Shown here piece after piece: positions 35,317 through 44,542 of a stretch of DNA of 64,000 bases. The stretch is from Hoylesella buccalis ATCC 35310 (lineage in GTDB: Bacteria; Bacteroidota; Bacteroidia; Bacteroidales; Bacteroidaceae). The stretch's first letter is position 1, and each line of letters starts with the position of its first letter. Where the stretch lies: NCBI RefSeq assembly GCF_025151385.1, contig NZ_CP102287.1, positions 992,001 through 1,056,000 of the forward strand. Direction: 5' to 3'. The notes under the pieces were generated by a model. It saw nothing but the letters and a program-made list of their open reading frames with translations. It ran no database searches and was not told the origin of the DNA. The translations under genes and the position numbers were made by a program.

Positions 35317-37659
35317 ATGTTATTGAATACGTCCATGCATCATAAAGTTATTTTTTTGCTATTCTTTACAATGGTATCAACATTGCCTCTTTGGGGACAA
35401 AATATATCTGGGAAAATTGTGGATGATAGCAATACACCTATCGAATATGCAAGTGTTATTTGCGTATCACTTTCAGATACCACTAAAGTTATCACCTCTA
35501 CCTATAGCAAGGATGATGGGATCTTTATTTTAGACTGCTCTTCACACAAGAACGAAACTTTGCGCTTGAAGATTAGTTGTGTAGGGTTCCATGCTTTTCA
35601 AATTGATGTTCCCTCTGATTACGTTTTTGAGAATGCAATAGTTCTGAAAGAAAATGCAATAGCATTGCAGGACGTTACCGTTTCCGCATACAAGAGAGCT
35701 ATTACTCTGGCGGAAGGAAAGCTTGGTATTGATGTGGGCAAACTAACTTTAGGTATTACCGACAATGCTATGGATGTACTCAAGAGAACTCCCGGTATTG
35801 TGATTTCACCTGAAGGCATAAAGGTTCAAGGTAATGACCCACTTGTTGTCATTGACGGAGTAAAACAAAGAATGCCGATGAGTACCCTTCTTAACTATTT
35901 GAAATCAATCCCTGCATCCCAATTAAAAAAAATCTATATAAAAAGTGTGGCAACAGCTGAAAATAGACTCTCCGGAGAAAATGCGACTATTGAAATCCTG
36001 ACAAAAGAAAGAGTGAAAAATGGTTTTAATATAAGCAATACGACACACGGAACACTTCTGCGTAATGAGGCATACAGGTGGGGAGATTATATCGATCTAC
36101 GAGGTAAATATGGAGACTTGTCGGGAAGCGCAACTTTGGGATATGCAAAATCTTCTCTTCTCACAAGAACAAAGGAATCATGCTCTTATGAACAAGTTGA
36201 TAAATTACTGGATCAGAAAGAGACACGAAACAAAGATGCCTATTTTGGGGTACTGAATCTTACTTGGACACCTAAAGCTTTAAATGGAAGTTTGAATTAT
36301 TTTGCATCTTACTATGTAGATGATTTGCATCACAAAAGTCAAGAAACATACAAAACGGGGGAGATTTTAGATAAATCAACATCTCGTCGTATAAGTGATT
36401 GGACAGATTTGCTTTCTACTAATATAGAGTATCTTTCAGCAGACACGTTGAAGCATCAATTTAAAGTTTCATACGGTTTGCTTACTGGTGGCGACAACTA
36501 TAGTCAAATCTCAAATAACAGCTTGGGAAGTTCTCTTATGATTGATAAAAAAATGGGAGGATATAGACATATAGTAGAAGCCCAATATAAAATGAAACTC
36601 CCGAACTTTGTATATACTATCGGTAGCCAGTCTTATTTCTCTAAAATGAGTGAAATAGTTATATCTCAAAAAGAAACTGACTTTACTGTATGGGAAACCA
36701 TCATAGGGCTATATATGTCAGGGAGATTTAGATTTCACCAAAATTTGTCGCTGTATTTGGGACTACGAACAGAGTATGAGCATTATAAATATTTAACAAC
36801 GAATACATCAAAAAATAGAGAATGGAACTTTGCTCCATATCTAACCATGGATTGGAAAATATGTAATAATTTCAGCACTTCTTTATACCTTACAATGAAG
36901 AATAACCGTCCGGGATATTTCTCCATGCTTCCCGGTATTACTTATTATAGCGACAATGAGTATAGTATTGGAAACCCTTACCTAAAATCTTCCATGCAGC
37001 ACGACTTTAAAATACAAAACCTACTCTTTAAATATGTTGTTGTTTCATTAGGAGCACGTTTAAACTCCAACACATTCGGAACGACCTATAATTTAGATAG
37101 CAATGGAATAAGATATACTCAACCGAAGAATTATGCCGACCTATTATATCTCTATGGGGATATTTCTGTACCATTTTCTTTCATGCAAGGAAAACTTAAC
37201 GGCTCGTTGTATCTTTACCTAAGAAATCTCAGTTACCATGATGTGATAAAAGAAATCAAATCGCCAGAATCCAATCCAAAAGCCAATTGGTATGGAAGTG
37301 GTAATTTGTATGTTTCCTATCAAATAACAGACAATTTTGGCTTTTACATTAACCCTTCCTTCAAAACACGAAACAATTTATTGCAAGTAAAAAAGGAAGG
37401 CTCAATGAGCATAGATATGGGTATGCAATATACCTTGCTAAAAAATAAAAATTTAGCCTTTGCGCTCACGGTAGAAGATCTTTTCAATCAACAAAAACTC
37501 GAATCTTCATATAATTATGGACAAGGCATTCAGGTTATAAACACTATTGCTCCTAATACGCAGTGTGTTCGTTTGTCTATAACTTATAATATTGGTCATG
37601 ACAGTAAAAGTATTCGTGTAAATAAAAATGAGAATGACACTTCTAGATTTACGAAATAA
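35317..37659 (+). CDS. TonB-receptor-like outer membrane beta-barrel protein
   Basis: Outer-membrane protein of 780 aa: signal peptide (LLFFTMVSTLPLWGQ), carboxypeptidase-regulatory-like domain (about 28-110), plug domain with DVTVSAYKRAITLAEGKLGIDV and a KRTPGIVISPEGIKVQG block (about 118-190), then a barrel of the outer-membrane-beta-barrel type 3 ending RLSITYNIGHDSK before a hydrophilic tail. The tail after the last strand is unusual for TonB receptors, which normally end at a terminal aromatic. The initiation codon could also be ATG 35335. Lower GC than core genes. It overlaps by 11 bp a convergent small lipoprotein gene. Substrate unknown. Confidence 0.82.
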   Translation: MLLNTSMHHKVIFLLFFTMVSTLPLWGQNISGKIVDDSNTPIEYASVICVSLSDTTKVITSTYSKDDGIFILDCSSHKNETLRLKISCVGFHAFQIDVPSDYVFENAIVLKENAIALQDVTVSAYKRAITLAEGKLGIDVGKLTLGITDNAMDVLKRTPGIVISPEGIKVQGNDPLVVIDGVKQRMPMSTLLNYLKSIPASQLKKIYIKSVATAENRLSGENATIEILTKERVKNGFNISNTTHGTLLRNEAYRWGDYIDLRGKYGDLSGSATLGYAKSSLLTRTKESCSYEQVDKLLDQKETRNKDAYFGVLNLTWTPKALNGSLNYFASYYVDDLHHKSQETYKTGEILDKSTSRRISDWTDLLSTNIEYLSADTLKHQFKVSYGLLTGGDNYSQISNNSLGSSLMIDKKMGGYRHIVEAQYKMKLPNFVYTIGSQSYFSKMSEIVISQKETDFTVWETIIGLYMSGRFRFHQNLSLYLGLRTEYEHYKYLTTNTSKNREWNFAPYLTMDWKICNNFSTSLYLTMKNNRPGYFSMLPGITYYSDNEYSIGNPYLKSSMQHDFKIQNLLFKYVVVSLGARLNSNTFGTTYNLDSNGIRYTQPKNYADLLYLYGDISVPFSFMQGKLNGSLYLYLRNLSYHDVIKEIKSPESNPKANWYGSGNLYVSYQITDNFGFYINPSFKTRNNLLQVKKEGSMSIDMGMQYTLLKNKNLAFALTVEDLFNQQKLESSYNYGQGIQVINTIAPNTQCVRLSITYNIGHDSKSIRVNKNENDTSRFTK

Positions 37660-37795
37660 CGCTATCAAGTCTATCGACTGCACCTATTGTATGGTATCTA
37701 TCTGAAGCAGCTATGAGATTGTTAGCTCTGTCCTTATAAGAGTTGTTGCAGGAAGCAAAAATTGTTCCCAACAATAGAATAAACAACTTGTTCAT
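37649..37795 (-). CDS. Small lipoprotein (48 aa)
   Basis: Starting at ATG 37795 the frame encodes MNKLFILLLGTIFASCNNSY followed by KDRANNLIAASDRYHTIGAVDRLDSVIS. The signal peptide and lipobox (GTIFASC) are convincing. The mature part is only about 33 residues. It converges with the barrel gene and overlaps its end by 11 bp. It could be a genuine micro-lipoprotein or the start of a truncated longer one; not recognised. Confidence 0.5.
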   Translation of the reverse strand: MNKLFILLLGTIFASCNNSYKDRANNLIAASDRYHTIGAVDRLDSVIS

Positions 37796-37893
37796 TTGAT
37801 ATTTATTTGCAGTAGAGCTATAGAAATATAAAATCGATTGAAGCTTATGGTACAGACTCAACCGATTCCATGAGATGGTGACTTAGAGAATGA

Positions 37894-38403
37894 CTAACGA
37901 CAACGATACACGGTTCCATCTCTTCGGTCAGTCACCGTTCCATTCGAAGAATCAACGATGAAAGTATACCTATTATGTTGAGGATCCATGGCTGTGACGA
38001 TAGCTTGATACCCATCAAAATCACTCACTGTTGGAGCAAAAGTCATACACTGGCCATTGGCAAAGATTCCATTCTCTCGAAAGCGAATCGTGATTTCGCC
38101 ATCTGTGAACTCATGTCCCATGGTGTAAATCATTACATCTTGGCTATTGCGGAATAAGACTCCTTTAGATTGAGATGCTGTTGCATCTTCATGATCACTT
38201 TGATCGTAGTGCTCATCTGGAGTTGCCTCTTCAACTTGCTCTTCTTGCGTGTCTTCAGTTGCTTGTTGAACAACATCTGGTGTTTCATCACTGCTTACAA
38301 AAGCACTATCCACTGGTCTGTCACTGCGACTGTTGTTGGCGTTACCGCATGACCACAATAACCCTGCAACCAATAATATTAAAAAAAATCCTCTTGTTTT
38401 CAT
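37894..38403 (-). CDS. Lipoprotein with acidic linker
   Basis: Exported lipoprotein of 169 aa: signal peptide and lipobox (ILLVAGLLWSC), a long acidic low-complexity linker (about 20-80, rich in D, E and Q), and a small C-terminal domain (VLFRNSQDVMIYTMGHEF ... RFRENGIFANGQCMTFAPTV ... VVTDRRDGTVYRCR-like ending). The start ATG 38403 gives a standard signal peptide; ATG 38412 is also in frame. Function unknown. It precedes the 48-aa lipoprotein on the same strand by about 100 bp. Confidence 0.65.
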   Translation of the reverse strand: MKTRGFFLILLVAGLLWSCGNANNSRSDRPVDSAFVSSDETPDVVQQATEDTQEEQVEEATPDEHYDQSDHEDATASQSKGVLFRNSQDVMIYTMGHEFTDGEITIRFRENGIFANGQCMTFAPTVSDFDGYQAIVTAMDPQHNRYTFIVDSSNGTVTDRRDGTVYRCR

Positions 38404-38624
38404 ATCTTTCATATAAGGTTACCAAATTATGATTATGTTCATCTTCATGGCAAACTTACGAAAGTTTCTTTATATCACACTCACATTTTCGTGTTTTCTA
38501 TTCATTTCGTTGTTGATTTCATCTGCGCTGTTTCAATAACAAAATACATTATTTTTAAATGAAAGAACTGTGTGAAATACAGGTTAAAATGGGTGTAAAT
38601 GTTTCGTATACTAGAAACTTTTTC

Positions 38625-38632
38625 TATCTTTG
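38625..38632 (+). promoter_or_regulatory. -7 box for higBA
   Basis: TATCTTTG, 20 bp before the higB ATG, preceded by TTTCG as a weak -33. The 5' leader would be very short (about 15 nt). Autoregulation by HigA at this site is likely from family knowledge. Confidence 0.5.
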
Positions 38633-38652
38633 CATAGATAAAGAAACTTCGT

Positions 38653-39000
38653 ATGAGAAACAAGCCAAAAGTCATATATCTGGAAGATGCGCTGGATTTT
38701 ATTGAGAGTCTACCAACATCGGCAGGAGACAAACTACTCGAAATCGTCAAACGTATTGAGGGTGGCGAAAAAAATTCCAAGCTGTTCAAAAAACTGGATA
38801 ACAGCGACATTTGGGAGTTCAGAAGTCTTTACAACAAGATTACTTATCGACTGTTTGCCTTTTGGGACACGAAAGAAGAAACGTTGGTGATAGCAACGCA
38901 TGGCATCATCAAAAAGACACAGAAGACGCCACCAAAAGAAATTGTTAAGGCAGAAAAAATTAGGCTGGAGTATTTCAAGGATAAAGGAGAAAAGATATGA
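38653..39000 (+). CDS. higB: HigB-type RelE/ParE toxin (Gp49-like)
   Basis: Toxin of a type II toxin-antitoxin pair, 115 aa, phage Gp49-like/HigB branch. The sequence SAGDKLLEIVKRIEGGEKNSKLFKKLDNSDIWEFRSLYNKITYRLFAFWD holds the conserved basic and aromatic residues, and HGIIKKTQKTPPKEIVKAEK the C-terminal helix. HigB toxins cleave ribosome-bound mRNA. The antitoxin gene overlaps its stop by 4 bp (ATGA). Toxin-first order is typical of higBA. Confidence 0.88.
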   Translation: MRNKPKVIYLEDALDFIESLPTSAGDKLLEIVKRIEGGEKNSKLFKKLDNSDIWEFRSLYNKITYRLFAFWDTKEETLVIATHGIIKKTQKTPPKEIVKAEKIRLEYFKDKGEKI

Positions 39001-39335
39001 AACAGGTAGGAAAATTCAAGACGTACACTTCTGATGAAGTTCTTGATCGGCACTTCGGAAAGATAGGCACGCCAAGACGTGATGAGTTCGAACAAAGAGT
39101 GGCAGCGTCGATTCATGCCTATAAGTTAGGCGAAGCCATCAAGAAAGCCAGGATTGAACAGAACCTCACCCAAGAGGAATTGGGTGAGCGCATCGGGGTG
39201 AAGCGTGCTCAGATTTCAAGACTGGAAAAAGGTTACAGCATCAGCATTCCAACCATGAGCAGGGTGTTCAAGGCCCTCGGCGTGCCAACGGCCTCAATTG
39301 ATTTAGGGAAAATAGGCAAGGTTGCGCTTTGGTAA
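38997..39335 (+). CDS. higA: HigA-type XRE-family antitoxin
   Basis: Antitoxin and transcriptional repressor of 112 aa. A HTH_3 domain spans about residues 42-100: LGEAIKKARIEQNLTQEELGERIGVKRAQISRLEKGYS. The N-terminal segment (TYTSDEVLDRHFGKIGTPRRDEFEQRV) is of the type that contacts the toxin. Translationally coupled to higB. The stop lies 38 bp upstream of mutS2, whose promoter element sits in the gap. Confidence 0.9.
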   Translation: MKQVGKFKTYTSDEVLDRHFGKIGTPRRDEFEQRVAASIHAYKLGEAIKKARIEQNLTQEELGERIGVKRAQISRLEKGYSISIPTMSRVFKALGVPTASIDLGKIGKVALW

Positions 39336-39360
39336 AGATGGCGGTTTGTGCGTAAATGAT

Positions 39361-39368
39361 TATCTTTG
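39361..39368 (+). promoter_or_regulatory. -7 box next to the mutS2 start
   Basis: TATCTTTG ends only 4 bp before the mutS2 ATG at 39373. If used, the mRNA would be leaderless or nearly so. The spacing to any TTG is poor, so the element is uncertain. Confidence 0.35.
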
Positions 39369-39372
39369 CAGC

Positions 39373-41985
39373 ATGATTTACCCAACCAACTTTGAAAGCA
39401 AGATTGGCTTTGACAAGATACGCGAACTGCTGAAAGCGCGCTGCCTCTCCACGCTGGGCAAGGAGCAGGTGGACGCTCTGGCGTTCTGCACCGACCCCGC
39501 TATTATCGGCGCATGGCTCGAGCAGACGCGGGAGATGAGGCGCATACAGCAGGAGGACGATAACTTTCCACTGCAATATTTCTTCGACATGCGACAGGCC
39601 ATCGCCCGCATTCGACTGGAGAACACGCACTTGGAGGAAGACGAGCTGTTTGACCTGCGCCGCTCGCTGGAGACCATCATCGCCATCGTGCGCTTTCTGG
39701 CTCAGACCGAAGGCGATGATGCCGATGACGCACAAAGCGAGGGACAAGGCAAGGGGGATGAAGAGGGGGATGACGATGACAGCCGCCCCATCGTTTACCG
39801 CTACCCTGCCTTGCAAGAACTGACGCGCGGCGTGGTGGTGTTTCCGCAGCTGTTGCGGCGCATCGACCAGATTCTTGACAAGTTGGGACACATCCGCGAC
39901 AACGCCTCACCGGCTCTGGCACAGATACGCAGCGAACTAAGACGCACCGAGGGCAGCATCTCGCACACGCTGGCCAGCATCCTGCGCGCCGCCCAGAGCG
40001 AGGGCGTGGTAGACAAAGACGTGGCTCCCACCCTGCGCGACGGTCGTTTGGTCATCCCCGTGGCACCGGGACTGAAACGCAAAATCAAGGGCATCGTGCA
40101 CGACGAGTCGGCTACGGGACGCACCGTGTTCATCGAACCCACCGAGGTGGTAGAGGCCAACAACCGCATCAGGGAGCTGGAGAGCGAGGAGCGCAAAGAG
40201 GTGATTCGCATTCTCTCCGAGGTCACGCGCGAGGTGCGGCCGCACGTCAAAGAGCTGTTGGCGGCCTACGGCATGCTGGCCAAGATTGACTTGGTGCGCG
40301 CCAAGGCCGAGTTGGCCAAACTCATCAAGGCCATCGAGCCGCAACTACAGTCACAGCCGTACATCGACTGGATTGGCGCCACGCACCCCCTGCTGCGCCT
40401 GTCGCTGGAGAAACAGGGCAAACAGGTGGTTCCGCTCGACATCATCCTCACGCCCCAGAAGCGCATGCTCATCATCTCGGGACCCAATGCCGGCGGCAAG
40501 TCGGTATGCCTCAAGACCGTGGGACTGCTGCAATACATGCTGCAATGCGGACTGAGCATCCCGGTGGGCGAACGCTCAAAGGCGGGCATCTTCGAGCACC
40601 TGATGATCGACATCGGTGACGAACAGAGCATAGAGAACGACCTGAGCACCTACTCGAGCCACCTGCTCAACATGAAGAACATGATGAAGACGGCCAATCC
40701 CGGCACCCTGTTGCTCATCGACGAGTTCGGCACCGGCACCGAGCCACAGATAGGCGGCGCCATTGCCGAGGCGGTGCTGGAGCAGTTTTGCGACAAACAG
40801 GCATGGGGCGTCATCACCACCCACTACCAGAACCTGAAACATTACGCCGACGCTCATCCCGGTGTGGTTAACGGAGCCATGCTCTACGACCGCCACGAGA
40901 TGCAGGCCTTGTTCAAGTTGGCCATCGGACAGCCAGGCAGCAGCTTCGCCATCGAGATAGCACGCAAGACGGGCATCCCCGAAACGGTGATCAGCAAGGC
41001 CAGCGACATCGTGGGGACTGACTACATACAGAGCGACAAATACCTCCAGGACATCGTGCGCGACAAGCGCTACTGGGAGAACAAGCGGCAGACCATCCAC
41101 CAGCGCGAGAAGGATATGGAGAAGACCATCGCACGCTACGAGAACGACATTCGTGAGGTGGAGCAAGAACGCAAGCTCATCATCAAGCGCGCCAAAGAGC
41201 AGGCCGACGAACTGTTCAGGCAGAGCAACAAGCGCATTGAGAACGCCATACGCGAGATACGCGAGCAACAGGCCGAGAAAGAGGCCACACGGCGCATACG
41301 AGAAGATTTGAAGGTGTTTGAGCAGGGCATCAAGGCCGACGATTCCCAAGCGCCCAACGGCACCATGAGCGATGAGCAGTTTGCCAAGAAGGTAGAGCAG
41401 ATGCGGCTTCGCAAAGAACGCAAAGAGAAGCGCAAAGCCGAGAAAGCCAAACAGCAACAGAAGCGACAAGAAGAGGTGCGACAGGCTGCCGACCGCCAGC
41501 AACAGCGAAAAGCCATCGCACCGGGCGACCGGGTACGCATCATCGGGCTCACCACCATCGGCACCGTTGAGCAGGTGGAAGGCGACAACGCCACCGTGAT
41601 TTTCGGCGACATGCGCACCAAGATGCGTGCCGGTAGGTTGGAACACGCCGTCGAGCAAACGTCTAAACCTACGTTGAAAGAACGACTGGGTGCCGTGAAG
41701 ATAAGTAAAAAAACACGCGACACCATCGACGAGCACCGCAAGAACTTTCACCAAGACCTGGACGTGCGAGGCATGCGGGGCGACGAGGCGCTGAACGCTG
41801 TGCAGTATTTCATTGACGACGCCATCCTCATGGGCATGGATCGGGTGCGCATCCTGCACGGCAAGGGCAACGGCATCCTGCGACAACTCATCCGCGACTA
41901 CCTCTCGGGCATACCCAACGTAACCGGTTACCGTGACGAGCACGTGCAGTTTGGTGGCGCGGGCATTACGGTGGTGGAACTGTAA
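39373..41985 (+). CDS. mutS2: Endonuclease/ATPase MutS2
   Basis: MutS-like ATPase of 870 aa with a C-terminal Smr domain; in other bacteria it suppresses recombination or rescues collided ribosomes. The start ATG 39373 (MIYPTNFESKIGFDKIRELL) matches the family N-terminus. Walker A is GPNAGGKS (about 370-377), Walker B/signature is TLLLIDEFGTGTEP, then a coiled coil (about 540-690) and the Smr segment from about 795 (LDVRGMRGDEAL ... HGKGNGILRQLI). An acidic insertion in the N-terminal domain (about residues 112-137) is unusual but in frame. The stop is followed at the next base by MITE copy C. Confidence 0.96.
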   Translation: MIYPTNFESKIGFDKIRELLKARCLSTLGKEQVDALAFCTDPAIIGAWLEQTREMRRIQQEDDNFPLQYFFDMRQAIARIRLENTHLEEDELFDLRRSLETIIAIVRFLAQTEGDDADDAQSEGQGKGDEEGDDDDSRPIVYRYPALQELTRGVVVFPQLLRRIDQILDKLGHIRDNASPALAQIRSELRRTEGSISHTLASILRAAQSEGVVDKDVAPTLRDGRLVIPVAPGLKRKIKGIVHDESATGRTVFIEPTEVVEANNRIRELESEERKEVIRILSEVTREVRPHVKELLAAYGMLAKIDLVRAKAELAKLIKAIEPQLQSQPYIDWIGATHPLLRLSLEKQGKQVVPLDIILTPQKRMLIISGPNAGGKSVCLKTVGLLQYMLQCGLSIPVGERSKAGIFEHLMIDIGDEQSIENDLSTYSSHLLNMKNMMKTANPGTLLLIDEFGTGTEPQIGGAIAEAVLEQFCDKQAWGVITTHYQNLKHYADAHPGVVNGAMLYDRHEMQALFKLAIGQPGSSFAIEIARKTGIPETVISKASDIVGTDYIQSDKYLQDIVRDKRYWENKRQTIHQREKDMEKTIARYENDIREVEQERKLIIKRAKEQADELFRQSNKRIENAIREIREQQAEKEATRRIREDLKVFEQGIKADDSQAPNGTMSDEQFAKKVEQMRLRKERKEKRKAEKAKQQQKRQEEVRQAADRQQQRKAIAPGDRVRIIGLTTIGTVEQVEGDNATVIFGDMRTKMRAGRLEHAVEQTSKPTLKERLGAVKISKKTRDTIDEHRKNFHQDLDVRGMRGDEALNAVQYFIDDAILMGMDRVRILHGKGNGILRQLIRDYLSGIPNVTGYRDEHVQFGGAGITVVEL

Positions 41986-42180
41986 AGATTGGTTCTATAA
42001 ATTACCGCCGCATAAAGTCATTAAATTTTTATGAAATACGGTTTGTTATCTTTTGGCTTCTTTTTGGTTCAAAATGTAAGTTCGTTCAGTCGTGTAGCTC
42101 GCTACACTCCTTCTCTCTCTTGCATTTTGACCTCAAAAATAAGTTCAAAATCTAACAAAGCTAATTTATAGAACCAGCCT
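41986..42180 (+). repeat. MITE-like element, copy C (195 bp)
   Basis: Same length and orientation as copy A, ends AGATTGGTTCTATAAATTA and (inverted) AGGCTGGTTCTATAAATTA, with the same central palindrome. It starts at the base after the mutS2 TAA and ends 24 bp before the topB ATG, filling nearly the whole intergenic space. It may provide the mutS2 transcript end and affect topB expression. Confidence 0.88.
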
Positions 42181-42204
42181 AAAAACAAAAGAAAGTAACT
42201 GACA

Positions 42205-44046
42205 ATGATTGTTTGCATAGCAGAGAAACCCAGCGTGGCCAAAGACATCGCACGCATCATCGGTGCCCATAGCTCGAAAAACGGTTATATGGAGGGCAAT
42301 GGCTACCAAGTGACGTGGACCTTCGGACACCTGTGCTGTCTGAAAGAGCCCAACGACTACTACGACAACTGGAAACACTGGAGCTTGGCCGCCCTGCCCA
42401 TGTTGCCGCCAAGGTTCGGCATCAAGCTCATCGACGACGAGGGCATCAAACGACAGTTTGCCGTCATCGAACAACTCATGCAGCACGCCGACAGCATCAT
42501 CAACTGTGGTGACGCGGGACAAGAAGGTGAGTTGATTCAGCGGTGGGTGATGCAGAAGGCACAAGCCAAATGCCCCGTGAAGCGGTTGTGGATAAGCTCG
42601 ATGACCGACGAGGCCATCCGCGAGGGATTCAACAAGCTGAAAGAGCAATCGGTATACGAACCGCTGTATCTGGCTGGGTTGTCACGCGCCATCGGCGACT
42701 GGATATTGGGCATGAACGCCACGCGCCTGTACACCCTGAAATACGGACGCAACCGACAGGTACTGAGCATCGGGCGGGTGCAGACACCCACCTTGGCGCT
42801 CATCGTGAGCAGGCAGAAAGAAATAGACAACTTCAAGCCCGAGACGTATTGGGTGCTGGCTACCATCTATCGTGACACCACGTTTACCGCCACCAAAGGC
42901 CGCTTTGACAAGAAAGAAGATGGCGAGGCCGCCTTCAAGACCATTGAGGGTGAACCGTTTACCGTGACCGACGTGCAAAAGAAAAAGGGCACGGAAGCCC
43001 CGCCGAAGCTCTACGACCTCACCTCGTTGCAGGTAGACTGCAACAAGAAGTTTGGCTATTCGGCCGAGACGACGCTCAACCTGATTCAAAGTTTATACGA
43101 GAAGAAATACACCACTTATCCGCGTGTGGACACCCAGTATCTGTCGGACGACATCTATCCCAAATGTCCGCAAACCATGAACGGACTTTATCAGACAAAG
43201 ATACAAAGCAAGACGGTGTATGCCGATCTTATCAAGCCGTTGGGCGGAAAGCCGCTGAAGAAATCGAAAAAGGTGTTCGACTCCTCAAAAGTAACCGATC
43301 ACCACGCCATCATCCCCACCGGCGTGCCGACCATGGGACTATCGAACATGGAAGAAAACGTGTTCGACCTCATCGCCCGCCGCTTCATCGCCGTGTTCTA
43401 TGACGATTGCAAATTCGCCACCACCACCGTCATGGGAAAGGTGAAGGACATCGAGTTCAAGGCGAGCGGCAAGGAGATATTGGCCCCGGGATGGAGAAAC
43501 GTGTACGCCAAAAACCAGCAGGAGGACGACGACGCTGACGAGAAGACTGTAGACGAGGAACGCACCCTGCCCACCTTCACAAAGGGTGAGAGCGGAACAC
43601 ACATCCCCACCCTGACCGAGAAGCAAACCACCCCACCGAAATACTACACCGAGGCCACCCTGCTGCGCGCCATGGAGACGGCGGGAAAGTTTGTTGACGA
43701 CGAGGAGCTGCGCGCCGCCTTGAAGGAAAACGGCATCGGTCGACCCTCGTCACGCGCCAGCATCATCGAGACGTTGTTCAAGCGCCATTACATCCAGCGC
43801 GAACGCAAACGCATCGTAGCGACGCCCCTTGGAATACAACTCATTGACATCATCAAGGAAAAACTGCTGACGAGTTGCGAGCTGACGGGCATCTGGGAAA
43901 AGAAGCTGCGCGACATCGAACACCAAAAATACGATGCCGCCCAGTTTGTCAACGAACTGAAGACGCAGATCACCACCATCGTGAACGACGTGTTGCGCGA
44001 CAACAGTCACCCGCAATTAGGTGCATCAGACGCGCCGTCTAAGTAA
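42205..44046 (+). CDS. topB: DNA topoisomerase III
   Basis: Type IA topoisomerase of 613 aa that decatenates single-stranded links in recombination and replication. Toprim domain at the N-terminus (IVCIAEKPSVAKDIARIIG ... NCGDAGQEGELIQRW), SIGRVQTPTLALIV, and the catalytic tyrosine Y305 in TTYPRVDTQYLSDD; the HHAIIPTG motif is intact. There is no C-terminal zinc finger and the length is typical of the chromosomal Bacteroidota form. Only MITE copy C separates it from mutS2. Confidence 0.96.
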   Translation: MIVCIAEKPSVAKDIARIIGAHSSKNGYMEGNGYQVTWTFGHLCCLKEPNDYYDNWKHWSLAALPMLPPRFGIKLIDDEGIKRQFAVIEQLMQHADSIINCGDAGQEGELIQRWVMQKAQAKCPVKRLWISSMTDEAIREGFNKLKEQSVYEPLYLAGLSRAIGDWILGMNATRLYTLKYGRNRQVLSIGRVQTPTLALIVSRQKEIDNFKPETYWVLATIYRDTTFTATKGRFDKKEDGEAAFKTIEGEPFTVTDVQKKKGTEAPPKLYDLTSLQVDCNKKFGYSAETTLNLIQSLYEKKYTTYPRVDTQYLSDDIYPKCPQTMNGLYQTKIQSKTVYADLIKPLGGKPLKKSKKVFDSSKVTDHHAIIPTGVPTMGLSNMEENVFDLIARRFIAVFYDDCKFATTTVMGKVKDIEFKASGKEILAPGWRNVYAKNQQEDDDADEKTVDEERTLPTFTKGESGTHIPTLTEKQTTPPKYYTEATLLRAMETAGKFVDDEELRAALKENGIGRPSSRASIIETLFKRHYIQRERKRIVATPLGIQLIDIIKEKLLTSCELTGIWEKKLRDIEHQKYDAAQFVNELKTQITTIVNDVLRDNSHPQLGASDAPSK

Positions 44047-44134
44047 AGACACACACCACTCTCACCATTACAACCCTTCACCAATATAACCCTGCGCCAA
44101 TATAACCCTGCGCTATCTGCGTGATTATTTGAAA

Positions 44135-44346
44135 ACGGGCTGTAAGCCCAAAAGCTTATAGCCCAAGGCATCGCCTTGGGTAAGCATGTGAGTAAGAGTA
44201 CGCCCTACAGGGGCAAAAGCATGGGGGAAAGCCAGTGTAACAAAATGATAAACAGACGCTTTTGCCCTTACAGGGCGCAGTTATCCCTATGCATCCCAAC
44301 CTCAGGGCGTTGCCCTGGGCTGTAGGCTTTTGGGCTTACAGCCCGT
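44135..44346. repeat. 212-bp palindromic intergenic repeat
   Basis: The outer arms ACGGGCTGTAAGCCCAAAAG(C) and their exact complement pair over 21 bp. Nested hairpins lie inside (CCCAAGGC-ATC-GCCTTGGG on the left and AGGGC-GTT-GCCCT on the right; GGGCAAAAGC pairs with GCTTTTGCCC). No reading frame. It lies between the convergent topB and surface-protein genes, so the RNA could end transcripts from both sides. Confidence 0.85.
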
Positions 44347-44542
44347 CGTTTTTCTCATATCACTTTCCAACAGCAAGGGAAGTGGACATCACTCACTTCG
44401 TCATCATGAACTCGTAGGTGTACTTTTACCCTGTATGTTTGAATTGAACATGGGTGACGCTACGACGAAGACATAAAAATATATGGGCAACGAGCCTTGC
44501 GCTCGCTGCCCATATTTTGTAGTATTGAATGAAGCTTACTGC

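Noticed and set aside
40576-41943. 455-aa open frame antisense to mutS2
   Set aside because: It lies wholly opposite a clear mutS2 gene; its Leu/Val/His-rich composition is that of a shadow of GC-biased coding DNA.
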